From Deltaproteobacteria bacterium (GTDB lineage: Bacteria; Desulfobacterota; DSM-4660; Desulfatiglandales; Desulfatiglandaceae), in the NCBI GenBank assembly GCA_003646995.1, contig QMLZ01000141.1, forward strand, positions 1-7,288: a stretch of 7,288 nt of DNA, written 5' to 3'. How positions within the stretch are numbered: position 1 is the stretch's first letter; each line of letters opens with the position of its first letter. Position numbers and translations under genes: made by a program. Shown here one piece after another: positions 1 through 6,400 of this stretch. The notes under the pieces are model-generated. The model was not told the DNA's origin and searched no databases. It worked only from the letters and a program-made list of their open reading frames with translations.

Positions 1-453
1 GCGATGACCGGTTGGAGACTGGGATATCTCATCGCACCGCCTCGTTTCGTCCGTCCGCTTCAAAAGCAGCAGCAGAATTTCTTCATCTCCGCCAGTAGCG
101 TATCTCAATGGGCGGCAATAGTGGCCTTGCGTGATGCCAGTGAGGATGTAGAAAAGATGCGCCGAACTTACAACGAGCGTCGTGTATACCTAGTATCAAA
201 GCTGATAGATCTAGGGTTTGGCCTTGGTACTGAGCCAAAGGGTGCCTTTTATGTCTTTGCCAATGCCAAACACCTTTCCCCCAACTCTTATGACCTTGCC
301 TTCGAGATTCTGGAAAAGGCCCACGTGGGGGTCGCACCTGGAATCGACTTTGGAGAGAATGGTGAGGGTTTCCTAAGGTTTTCCTATGCGAACTCTATGG
401 AGAACATAAAGGAAGGCCTGCGCAGGATCGAAACTTATTTGCAGGCGCGATAG
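1..453 (+). CDS. Class I/II PLP-dependent aminotransferase (aspartate aminotransferase type), C-terminal part, cut by window start
   Basis: The reading frame is already open at base 1 and ends with TAG at 451-453, so about 150 C-terminal residues of a protein usually near 390 are present. The fragment begins A-MTGWRLGY, the stretch that follows the PLP-binding lysine in fold-type I aminotransferases; the arginine of GWRLGY is the family's PLP-phosphate ligand. The lysine itself lies just outside the window. Near the end, GFLRFSYANS carries the arginine that binds the substrate alpha-carboxylate in AspAT-like enzymes. GAFYVF and the GVAPGIDFG segment are also typical of the small domain. The enzyme is expected to be cytosolic and to transfer an amino group between an amino acid and 2-oxoglutarate or a similar keto acid. 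The substrate cannot be read from this part. The ATG at 4 is internal to the motif and is not the start. engB follows after 13 bases, so the two are probably co-transcribed. Confidence 0.9.
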   Translation, partial: AMTGWRLGYLIAPPRFVRPLQKQQQNFFISASSVSQWAAIVALRDASEDVEKMRRTYNERRVYLVSKLIDLGFGLGTEPKGAFYVFANAKHLSPNSYDLAFEILEKAHVGVAPGIDFGENGEGFLRFSYANSMENIKEGLRRIETYLQAR

Positions 454-466
454 CACCTAGTGTCCC

Positions 467-1057
467 GTGGAACGACCCATGGAAGTTTCTTTTGTCTGCA
501 GTGCATACATGCCTAGCCAGTTTCCTCCCCCTGATCGACCGGAAATAGCCTTTGCAGGAAAATCCAACGTGGGTAAATCCTCCCTATTAAACAGGCTTGT
601 GAACCGCCGACGTCTGGCTGTAACAAGTGGCAAACCAGGAAGGACGAGATCCATTAACTTCTTTGCAGTGGGCAAGGAGTTATATTTCGTAGATCTTCCC
701 GGCTACGGTTACGCCAAGGTGCCGATACAGATAAAAAAGTCCTGGAAAAACATGGTGGAAAGCTACCTCACCCAAAGATCTAACCTGAGGGCGGTGGTAG
801 TAATCTTGGATATCCGCCGGGAACCAGACCCTTCTGATATGAACCTTCTCCACTGGCTGAGACACCATGGGATCAATTCTATAGTGGTTTTGACAAAGGC
901 CGATAAGGTCTCCCGCCAAAAGGCCCTTCATAGATCCTTGGAGATCGCAAAAAATCTTGAGGGCATTTTGGAGCAGGAACCCATTGTCTTCTCCTCCCGC
1001 ACTGGGGTCGGAAAAGAAAGGTTATGGAATGTGATAAGGGAACTGGCCCTTGGTTAA
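467..1057 (+). CDS. engB: Ribosome biogenesis GTP-binding protein EngB (YihA/YsxC)
   Basis: The 196-residue product is a TRAFAC-class small GTPase that assists late 50S ribosomal subunit assembly in the cytosol. All G motifs are visible: G1 P-loop GKSNVGKS at residues 31-38, G2 threonine in GRT near 60, G3 DLPG at 77-80, G4 TKAD at 143-146 and G5 SSRTG at 176-180. The IAFAGKSNVGKSS context and the GRTRSINFF segment separate EngB from Era, Der and Obg. The length matches the family (about 195-210). The start is uncertain: GTG at 467 gives MERPMEV, whereas ATG at 479 gives a product four residues shorter. Neither has a clear Shine-Dalgarno sequence, though a weak GTGGA precedes the ATG. The gene lies 13 bases behind the aminotransferase gene and may depend on coupling to it. 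Its TAA at 1055-1057 is one base from the stop of the convergent regulator gene. The family is certain; the start is not. Confidence 0.96.
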   Translation: MERPMEVSFVCSAYMPSQFPPPDRPEIAFAGKSNVGKSSLLNRLVNRRRLAVTSGKPGRTRSINFFAVGKELYFVDLPGYGYAKVPIQIKKSWKNMVESYLTQRSNLRAVVVILDIRREPDPSDMNLLHWLRHHGINSIVVLTKADKVSRQKALHRSLEIAKNLEGILEQEPIVFSSRTGVGKERLWNVIRELALG

Positions 1058-1068
1058 GTTAACGGGCC
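1045..1068. terminator. GC-rich inverted repeat across the convergent stop codons, possible bidirectional transcription end
   Basis: GGCCC at 1045-1049 can pair with GGGCC at 1064-1068. Inside this lies the palindrome GTTAA-G-TTAAC at 1053-1063, which holds both stop codons (TAA of engB and TAA of the regulator). As a hairpin it would have a 5-bp GC stem, a TTG bulge and a further 3-bp GTT/AAC stem with a 5-base loop. No T-tract follows on either strand, so it is not a canonical intrinsic terminator. With only one base between the two genes there is no other intergenic place for a terminator, and that is the main argument for it. It could be chance. Confidence 0.3.
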
Positions 1069-2423
1069 TCGTCCAGACCATAGGCTTTGATTTTCTTGTG
1101 AAGATTGCTTCTCTCTATGCCGATCGCTTCTGCTGTTTGCGAAATATTCCAATTGTACTGTTTGAGCTTAGCCTCAAGAAATGCCTTTTCAAATTCCCTT
1201 TTTGCGTCCTTTAGAGAATCACCATAAAAAACATGAGGTAACCGATCCCTAGAAGAAGCTGCTCGATTATAGGGGGGCGGGATGTCCTTTCCCTCGATAA
1301 TGGGACCTGGCACCATTATCATCATTCGTTCCACGAGATTCTTTAACTCCCTTACATTCCCCGGCCAGTCATAAGACATCAAGAGTGATAGGGCCTCATC
1401 GCTGAATCGTTTTGGTTCGAAATTGGCTGTGAGGCAAAAGTCCCTTACAAACTCCTCCACAAGTTGGGGGATGTCCTCCAACCTCTCGCGAAGGGGAGGA
1501 ACTCTGAGAGGGATTACATTGAGCCTAAAGTAAAGATCCTCTCGAAATGTACCCTTCTGTATCTCTGCTTCGAGATCCTTGTTGGTAGCAGCGATCACTC
1601 TTACGTCCACCTTTATTGTGCGGCTGCCCCCTACCCGTTCAAACTTCTGCTCCTGTAGAATCCGAAGTGTCTTTGACTGGGCCTTTAGACTCATATCGCC
1701 TATTTCATCCAGAAATATGGTACCCTCGTGGGCAAGGTCAAACTTACCTTTTCGCATGGTGGAGGCACCTGTGAATGCTCCTTTCTCATGACCAAAAAGC
1801 TCACTTTCTATCAGCTCCTCAGGTATCGCCGCGCAATTCACCTCGACCATTGGCTTATGTGCCCGTTTGCTGAGCCTGTGGATCATATGAGCCACTAATT
1901 CCTTTCCAGTACCATTTTCCCCCGAAATCAAAACCCAGGCGTCAGTGGGTGCGACCACCATAATTTGTTTTTTCAACTCCCTAATGGCGGAACTATTGCC
2001 GGTTATCTCGTATTTCTTTCTGTCTTTCTCCCTTAACAGTGTTACTTCTTGCTCAAGGCTATGGTACTCAAGGGCGTTGTTAATGGTAAGCAGGAGTTTT
2101 TCTAATGAAAGCGGTTTTTCAATAAAATCATATGCACCCAGCTTTGTGGCCTTTACCGCAGTCTCAATGGTCCCGTGGCCTGACATCATTACTACCTGAA
2201 TTTGCGGGCTGATTTCCCTTATTTTCACGAGTGTCTCAATGCCGTCCATCTCTGGCATCCAGATGTCCAGAAGAACGATATCGGGCATGGTTTCCTTAAT
2301 CTTTTCCAGTGCCTCGCGGCCGCTGGCAGCACATATCACCTCATATCCCTCATCCGAGAGAATACCCTCCAGGGACTGGAGAATACTAAGTTCGTCATCC
2401 ACTACAAGGACTGTGCGTGCCAT
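1059..2423 (-). CDS. NtrX-like sigma-54-dependent response regulator (receiver, AAA+, Fis-type HTH)
   Basis: The 454-residue protein has the three-domain NtrC-family plan. The receiver is at about 1-120, with acidic pocket D9/D10, phospho-acceptor D53, S81 and K103. The AAA+ domain is at about 140-370, with Walker A GENGTGKE at 168-175, the sigma-54-contacting loop GAFTGA at 215-220, Walker B GTIFLDE at 234-240, arginines in FREDLYFRLN near 294-300 and GNVREL at 355-360. A Fis-type helix-turn-helix is at about 403-448 (NISQTAEAIGIERSNLHKKI). When phosphorylated it should form an ATPase ring that opens sigma-54 promoters. The receiver end GAYDFIEKPLSLEKLL and the LQEQKFERVGG segment resemble NtrX more than NtrC. 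The start is ATG with no good Shine-Dalgarno. It lies 33 bases after lpxB, so it probably shares the lipid A transcript. No histidine kinase is in the window. Its targets are unknown, and the NtrX label is by resemblance only. Confidence 0.93.
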   Translation of the reverse strand: MARTVLVVDDELSILQSLEGILSDEGYEVICAASGREALEKIKETMPDIVLLDIWMPEMDGIETLVKIREISPQIQVVMMSGHGTIETAVKATKLGAYDFIEKPLSLEKLLLTINNALEYHSLEQEVTLLREKDRKKYEITGNSSAIRELKKQIMVVAPTDAWVLISGENGTGKELVAHMIHRLSKRAHKPMVEVNCAAIPEELIESELFGHEKGAFTGASTMRKGKFDLAHEGTIFLDEIGDMSLKAQSKTLRILQEQKFERVGGSRTIKVDVRVIAATNKDLEAEIQKGTFREDLYFRLNVIPLRVPPLRERLEDIPQLVEEFVRDFCLTANFEPKRFSDEALSLLMSYDWPGNVRELKNLVERMMIMVPGPIIEGKDIPPPYNRAASSRDRLPHVFYGDSLKDAKREFEKAFLEAKLKQYNWNISQTAEAIGIERSNLHKKIKAYGLDEAR

Positions 2424-2456
2424 AGTAAATAAATTAGAAACTCCATAATAATAAAG

Positions 2457-3620
2457 TCACGGGGATTCCGGACAGTTCTTCTTGGTATCTGGAACCGGTG
2501 ACTTAATCATCTGCAAGGCAATTTCCGCAGCCCTTCTCGATGCTCCGCCGCCACCAAGCTTTCTTCTAACCTCCTCAAGCCCCTTTTTCATCTCTGCCCT
2601 GATTTTCTCATTTTCGATTATGTTAATCAAATGTCTTGCCAAATTATGTGGTGTAACATCGGATTGTATTAGCTCGGGGACTACCTCATATCCGGCTACT
2701 AGATTAACCAGGCAGATATGCCGCACTTTGACCAGCCTTTTTCCAAGAAAAAAAGTAAGAGGTGAAACCTTATACGCTATAACCATCGGCAACCCAGCTA
2801 TTGCCGCCTGCAGAGTCACTGTCCCCGATGCTATCATAGCACAGTAACAACATGATAAAAGAGCGTATATGTTCTCCCGGGAGATCCTTACCGTCACCCT
2901 GGAACTTTTCACGAGCTCTCTTATCCTGTCCTCTTTTATTGTAGGGGCAAGGGGAAGTACACAACCCAACGAGGGATATCGATCGTGCAAAAGTTCAATT
3001 GCGCCTAGCATATGAGGAAGCAACGACTCCACCTCATGATCCCGACTCCCCGGCAACAGCCCCACAATAGGATAATTATTCTCAAGCCCTAAATCTACTA
3101 TAAGTTTTCCTTGGTCGATTTCCTCCGGCACAATATCGCACAGGGGATGGCCCACGTAGTCCACCGATATACCCTGTTTTTCGTAAAACTCTTTTTCAAA
3201 TGGGAGGATACAAACCATCCTGTCTACCACTGACGCTATTTTCCTCACCCTTCCTGCTCTCCAGGCCCACACCTGGGGGCTTATGTAATACATTACGGGT
3301 ATGCCGCATTTCTTCGCCTCAGAGGCCAGCTTTAGGTTGAATTCGGGATAATCCAAAAGGATCACAAGGCAGGGATTCAATTTTCTTAGAATACGCCTCA
3401 GGCCAAAGTATGCCTTTGCAATATTACCTATTTTTCTAAACACTTCACTGAGGCCTACTACGGCCGTCTTATCTGCAGAGACTACGGACTTTACTCCCTC
3501 GGCCTCCATATTAGGGCCTCCAAGTCCCATGAACGACACATTTGGATTAAGCTCCCTGATCGCCTTTACCAGATTGGCACCGTGTAAATCGGCCGATGCC
3601 TCTCCAGCAACAATTGCCAC
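2457..3620 (-). CDS. lpxB: Lipid-A-disaccharide synthase LpxB
   Basis: LpxB is a GT-B glycosyltransferase (family GT19) at the inner face of the cytoplasmic membrane. It joins lipid X and UDP-2,3-diacylglucosamine into the beta-1,6 tetra-acyl disaccharide, releasing UDP. The 387-residue product shows the family landmarks: AGEASADLHG at 5-14, DYPEFN with D90 matching E. coli D98, YISPQVWAWR at 112-121, VGHPL, LLPGSR at 188-193 (R193 matching E. coli R201), ASGTVTL at 264-270 and NLVAG at 306-310. Two positions differ from the common pattern: GEASGD reads GEASAD, and the Glu after SGTxTL is Gln (Q271). The start is GTG at 3620, the only ATG/GTG/TTG in frame downstream of an in-frame TAG. It gives an N-terminus a few residues shorter than usual, without a strong Shine-Dalgarno. 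The gene begins 19 bases after the oxidoreductase stop, so coupled translation is likely. Confidence 0.96.
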   Translation of the reverse strand: MAIVAGEASADLHGANLVKAIRELNPNVSFMGLGGPNMEAEGVKSVVSADKTAVVGLSEVFRKIGNIAKAYFGLRRILRKLNPCLVILLDYPEFNLKLASEAKKCGIPVMYYISPQVWAWRAGRVRKIASVVDRMVCILPFEKEFYEKQGISVDYVGHPLCDIVPEEIDQGKLIVDLGLENNYPIVGLLPGSRDHEVESLLPHMLGAIELLHDRYPSLGCVLPLAPTIKEDRIRELVKSSRVTVRISRENIYALLSCCYCAMIASGTVTLQAAIAGLPMVIAYKVSPLTFFLGKRLVKVRHICLVNLVAGYEVVPELIQSDVTPHNLARHLINIIENEKIRAEMKKGLEEVRRKLGGGGASRRAAEIALQMIKSPVPDTKKNCPESP

Positions 3621-3639
3621 CAGGGTCTCATTCTGGCGT

Positions 3640-4605
3640 TCAGCACATACTCTGGAAATAGCTGCACCCCTGTTGGATCTGGTTAACTATGGCTCGTGCC
3701 ACCCATAGAGCCCGCTTTCCGTCTTCACCGGAGACCTCCGGCACGCTTCTGTTGGACACAGAACTCAAGAAAGAGCGGATCTGGGAGAGCATAGGATCGC
3801 TGTCGGGGAACTGCATCTTGCTGGTGACAATCTGGGGAAACCCCTCCGGCCCCACTCCCTCCTGCCCAAGCCGAGTAACTCCAAGTTCCTTGCTGGCAAA
3901 ATCAACTGCCAGGTATGCATCCGGTTGAAATATTCTAAGCTTGCGGATAGTCTTGTTAGAGACCCGGCTGGCAGTGAGATTCGCGACGGTGCCATTGCCA
4001 AATATTATTCTCACATTTGCTATGTCCGTTTTACCGGTTAGCACCGGCATACCAACCCCATGCAACTCCTTGATATCCGCCTTGACTATGTTCAATATAA
4101 TGTCAAGGTCATGAATCATGAGATCCAGCACCACATCTACATCTGTACCTCTTGGAGTAAATGGATTGAGCCTGTGGGACTCTATAAATATGGGCCGGTT
4201 AACCATGGTTTGCATCTCTCGGACCGCGGGGTTAAACCTTTCTGTGTGACCCACCTGAAGTATCAAATCCTGTCCTGCTGCTTTCTCTATAAGTTGTTCG
4301 GCCTGCTCGATACTGTCTGTTATGGGCTTTTCCACAAGAACGTGCACACCTTGTGAAAGCATATCCATGGCTATGGGGAAATGTTCCTTCGTAGGCACAG
4401 CGATGCTCACTGCATCAATCTCGCCCAAAATATCACCGTGGTGGAAATAGGCCTTGGTGTCATAGCGCCTGGCGATTAGGCGGGCCCTTTGCTCATCTAT
4501 ATCTACAACGCCAACAAGCTCGGCCTCTGGCAGAGCCGCATATTTCTGGGCGTGGTATTCACCTACATGACCAACGCCGATCACCGCAACTCTCAACCTC
4601 TTCAA
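3640..4605 (-). CDS. Gfo/Idh/MocA family NAD(P)-dependent oxidoreductase, possibly GnnA-like (UDP-sugar 3-dehydrogenase)
   Basis: The 321-residue protein has an N-terminal Rossmann fold, with the dinucleotide loop GVGHVGEYH at 10-18 and acidic D35 at the end of strand two. The family EKP motif is at 92-94, with K93 expected to be catalytic. The C-terminal alpha/beta substrate domain carries DLMIHDLD at 161-168, with H165 as the usual catalytic histidine. The family oxidises or reduces sugar hydroxyls, often on nucleotide sugars. Its place inside a lipid A operon suggests a lipid A sugar substrate. GnnA of Acidithiobacillus ferrooxidans, encoded between lpxA and lpxB, oxidises UDP-GlcNAc at C3 before GnnB adds an amino group, so a GnnA role is plausible. 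No GnnB is present in the window, so this stays an inference. The start is TTG at 4605, overlapping the lpxI stop in TTGA and preceded by a strong AGGAGG. Family assignment is firm, substrate is not. Confidence 0.9.
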   Translation of the reverse strand: MKRLRVAVIGVGHVGEYHAQKYAALPEAELVGVVDIDEQRARLIARRYDTKAYFHHGDILGEIDAVSIAVPTKEHFPIAMDMLSQGVHVLVEKPITDSIEQAEQLIEKAAGQDLILQVGHTERFNPAVREMQTMVNRPIFIESHRLNPFTPRGTDVDVVLDLMIHDLDIILNIVKADIKELHGVGMPVLTGKTDIANVRIIFGNGTVANLTASRVSNKTIRKLRIFQPDAYLAVDFASKELGVTRLGQEGVGPEGFPQIVTSKMQFPDSDPMLSQIRSFLSSVSNRSVPEVSGEDGKRALWVARAIVNQIQQGCSYFQSMC

Positions 4606-5432
4606 CTTAGCTCCTCCTCAGTTAGTGAATAAATCACTAGCCCCTTTTGGTCAGCATACTCCAACATCTGCTCCCGATCAAACATTAGGGTCTTACCCGC
4701 CTCTACGGCCAAGGCCGTCGCTTTTGCTTTAACCATTGTCCTGAGCGTCTCCAGTCCTACTGTTGGGACGTCAAATCGAAGGTCCTGCCCCGGCTTGCTG
4801 ACTTTTACTACCACGGCCTTTTCCTTGGCCAGCCTTCCCCCCCTAAGGATTGTTTCGTCAGTTCCCTCGATAGTCTCCACTGCCACCACTGTCTTGCGCC
4901 TCACTACTACGCATTGACCCAAATCCAGATCACCAATCGCCTTTGCCACCCTCCACCCCACCTTAATGTCTCTCATTTCTTCCTTTGAAGGTTTCCTTTG
5001 CGTAAGGCATCCACGGGGGGCCAGAAGCTCGGGCAAGCAATATGTTGAGCTAACCACCTCTATCCCCTGCCTTTCCAATTCCTTGGCCACAGTTCTGAGA
5101 ATATCGTCGTCGTGGAATATGGCCAGCTTTGTAACTATTGCCAGACCCTTCAAATCCAGCCTTATATCGTCAAACATCCTTCGCTTGGTAATAGAACCGG
5201 CCATGATCACCTTGGTGGCCTTGTTCTCCTTGAGTATACGGAGCACCTTCCCAAACTGTCCGAGCCTGACCCAACCTATTTCGTCTACCTCATTTTCAAA
5301 CTCCGGCAGGGTCTCGTTCATGTGCGCCACCCCTACCACTCTGTAGCCCATCCGCTTCGCGGATCTTGCCACCATTAAAGGGAACTGCCCTCCCCCGGCT
5401 ATCACGCCCAACACAGAATCCTTTGGTTCCAA
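4602..5432 (-). CDS. lpxI: UDP-2,3-diacylglucosamine pyrophosphatase LpxI (DUF1009)
   Basis: LpxI hydrolyses UDP-2,3-diacylglucosamine to lipid X and UMP. It replaces the unrelated LpxH in alphaproteobacteria, many Desulfobacterota and others. The 276-residue product has the family's usual length and landmarks: IAGGGQFP near 11-18, MAGSITKRRMF near 78-87, FHDDDIL near 107-112, ETIEGTDETILRGG at 186-199 and RFDVPTVGLET at 219-229. D221 in the last motif matches the catalytic aspartate D225 of the Caulobacter enzyme. The chosen start is TTG at 5432: GAGGG lies seven bases upstream, the N-terminus places IAGGG as expected, and no ATG, GTG or TTG occurs further upstream in frame within the gap to lpxA. 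The gap after lpxA is 64 bases. The stop TGA overlaps the next gene's TTG. Together with LpxB it forms two consecutive pathway steps, here separated by the oxidoreductase. Confidence 0.95.
   Translation of the reverse strand: MEPKDSVLGVIAGGGQFPLMVARSAKRMGYRVVGVAHMNETLPEFENEVDEIGWVRLGQFGKVLRILKENKATKVIMAGSITKRRMFDDIRLDLKGLAIVTKLAIFHDDDILRTVAKELERQGIEVVSSTYCLPELLAPRGCLTQRKPSKEEMRDIKVGWRVAKAIGDLDLGQCVVVRRKTVVAVETIEGTDETILRGGRLAKEKAVVVKVSKPGQDLRFDVPTVGLETLRTMVKAKATALAVEAGKTLMFDREQMLEYADQKGLVIYSLTEEELS
4613..4618 (-). promoter_or_regulatory. Shine-Dalgarno AGGAGG deciding the TTG start of the oxidoreductase gene
   Basis: On the minus strand a perfect AGGAGG sits seven bases before the TTG at 4605, inside the last codons of lpxI. 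It is the strongest ribosome binding site in the window. It supports initiation at an unusual start codon and the four-base TTGA overlap with the lpxI stop. Confidence 0.85.
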
Positions 5433-5439
5433 TCTATTG

Positions 5440-5444
5440 CCCTC
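5440..5444 (-). promoter_or_regulatory. Shine-Dalgarno GAGGG for the TTG start of lpxI
   Basis: GAGGG on the minus strand ends seven bases before the TTG at 5432. It is the main support for this start codon, because no standard alternative start is available in frame upstream within the gap after lpxA. Confidence 0.65.
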
Positions 5445-5496
5445 AGGGATTAGGAGCGGTTGAAGGAAACCTGATGCCCGATGTCTAAAAACGCGG

Positions 5497-6270
5497 CTAC
5501 CTCAATATTCCTCGCTTGGAGCCGTTAAAGAAATTCAACAGTATTTCCAGTTCCGGAAATGGTTCGATTTCTTTTTTGACCTGGGAAATGCCTTCACTGA
5601 AGCGCCTGTTTTCACGCCAAATTATCCTGTAGGCCTTCTTAAGCCCGTCAATTGTCTCTTTGGAAAATCCCATCCTGGCCAAACCCTTGCGGTTTATTCC
5701 ATACAGCCTTGCCCTTGGCCCGGCGGTTATCATAAATGGGGGAACATCCCTATCAACACCAGACTTTCCGCCGACAAAGGCATAGGGCCCAATCCTTACA
5801 AACTGGTGTACTGCCACAAGGCCACCCACCACTGCAAAATCCCCAATACTGATATGCCCACCCAGAGTTGCGACATTGGCCATAATTACTCGGTCTCCCA
5901 AGATGCAGTCATGGGCAATGTGGGCATAGGCCATAATATAGTTTTGGTTCCCGATTACCGTTTCCCAGTTCTCCTTTGTGGTCGCCCGGTTTATTGTTAC
6001 GTATTCCCGTATAATGTTGTCGTTACCGATGGTCAGTCGGGTATCCTCCCCTTTATACCCGATGTCCTGGGGGGGCGTACCAATGGAGGAAAAAGGATAA
6101 ATCCTATTTCTTTCTCCTATTCGAGTATGGCCCTCTATTACCACATGGGCACCCACCGTGGTATCCCGGCCGATTTTCACATGTGGACCAATAGAAGAAT
6201 AAGGCCCAATTTTCACGCCCTCGGCCAACTCAGCCTTGGGGCTTACTACTGCTGAAGGATGAATCTCCAT
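5497..6270 (-). CDS. lpxA: Acyl-ACP--UDP-N-acetylglucosamine O-acyltransferase LpxA
   Basis: LpxA catalyses the first step of lipid A synthesis, moving a 3-hydroxyacyl chain from ACP to the 3-position of UDP-GlcNAc in the cytosol as a homotrimer. The 257-residue protein starts with a left-handed beta-helix built of hexapeptide repeats (about 1-185) and ends in a helical domain (about 190-257). AYAHIAHDC at 114-122 holds H117 and catalytic H120 (E. coli H122 and H125). GGH at 137-139 and AVHQF at 153-157 match E. coli GH144 and HQ160-161. FVGGKSG places G168 at the position of E. coli G173, the residue that sets acyl chain length. IGTPPQDIGYKGEDT matches the substrate loop. The ATG start has TGGAG nine bases upstream. 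The gene follows fabZ after an unusually long 124-base gap, and lpxI follows after 64 bases. The enzyme could accept UDP-GlcNAc3N if the GnnA idea holds. Confidence 0.97.
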   Translation of the reverse strand: MEIHPSAVVSPKAELAEGVKIGPYSSIGPHVKIGRDTTVGAHVVIEGHTRIGERNRIYPFSSIGTPPQDIGYKGEDTRLTIGNDNIIREYVTINRATTKENWETVIGNQNYIMAYAHIAHDCILGDRVIMANVATLGGHISIGDFAVVGGLVAVHQFVRIGPYAFVGGKSGVDRDVPPFMITAGPRARLYGINRKGLARMGFSKETIDGLKKAYRIIWRENRRFSEGISQVKKEIEPFPELEILLNFFNGSKRGILR

Positions 6271-6394
6271 ATACGTTGACTCCAGAATTGGTATTCGTTG
6301 TCCTTGACCAGTTATTGGTTACTGGATCGTTGCTTGCTGATTTATCGTCAAGTATTTACGATTCGTCGAAAAATGTGATCTAAAAATTTAGCCT
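6271..6394 (-). other. Longest intergenic gap of the lipid A operon, between fabZ and lpxA
   Basis: The 124 bases hold no open reading frame of note. Two short inverted repeats are visible: CCAGT/ACTGG (6308-6312 and 6321-6325, 8-base loop) and ATCGT/ACGAT (6344-6348 and 6358-6362, 9-base loop). A TTGACG occurs on the minus strand, but no matching -10 lies 16-18 bases after it. I could not find a convincing promoter or terminator; TGGAG before lpxA is the only clear signal. Confidence 0.5.
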
Positions 6395-6400
6395 TTAGCC
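6387..6400 (-). repeat. Perfect 7-bp tandem duplication at the fabZ stop codon
   Basis: TTTAGCC is repeated head to tail on the + strand (GGCTAAA twice on the coding strand). The first copy in the coding direction contains the fabZ stop TAA, and the second lies just after it. It looks like a small slippage duplication of the gene's end and has no evident function. Confidence 0.7.

Noticed and set aside
1..453. The aminotransferase as the missing GnnB partner of the oxidoreductase
   Set aside because: It is AspAT-like (GWRLGY context), not a DegT/DnrJ/EryC1 sugar aminotransferase, and it lies on the opposite strand in another operon with engB.
2424..2456. A separate promoter for the regulator gene in the AT-rich gap after lpxB
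   Set aside because: TATTAT is visible, but no -35-like element lies at a proper distance and the gap is only 33 bases, so read-through from lpxB is simpler.
2482..2847. A 121-codon + strand open frame opposite lpxB
   Set aside because: Antisense to lpxB. Its proline/serine/alanine-rich start mirrors the GGGGAS coding stretch and does not look like a real protein.
4966..5346. A 126-codon + strand open frame opposite lpxI
   Set aside because: Antisense to a well-supported gene, with low-complexity composition and no family motif.
5806..6255. A 149-codon + strand open frame opposite lpxA
   Set aside because: It lies wholly antisense to a certain gene, has no recognisable motif, and arises from the open complementary frame of the hexapeptide repeats.
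6271..6394. A sigma-70 promoter from the TTGACG on the minus strand, or a sigma-54 site
   Set aside because: The hexamer 17 bases later is GATCCA, a poor -10, and neighbouring spacings are no better. No TGGCAC-N5-TTGC-like pair is present.
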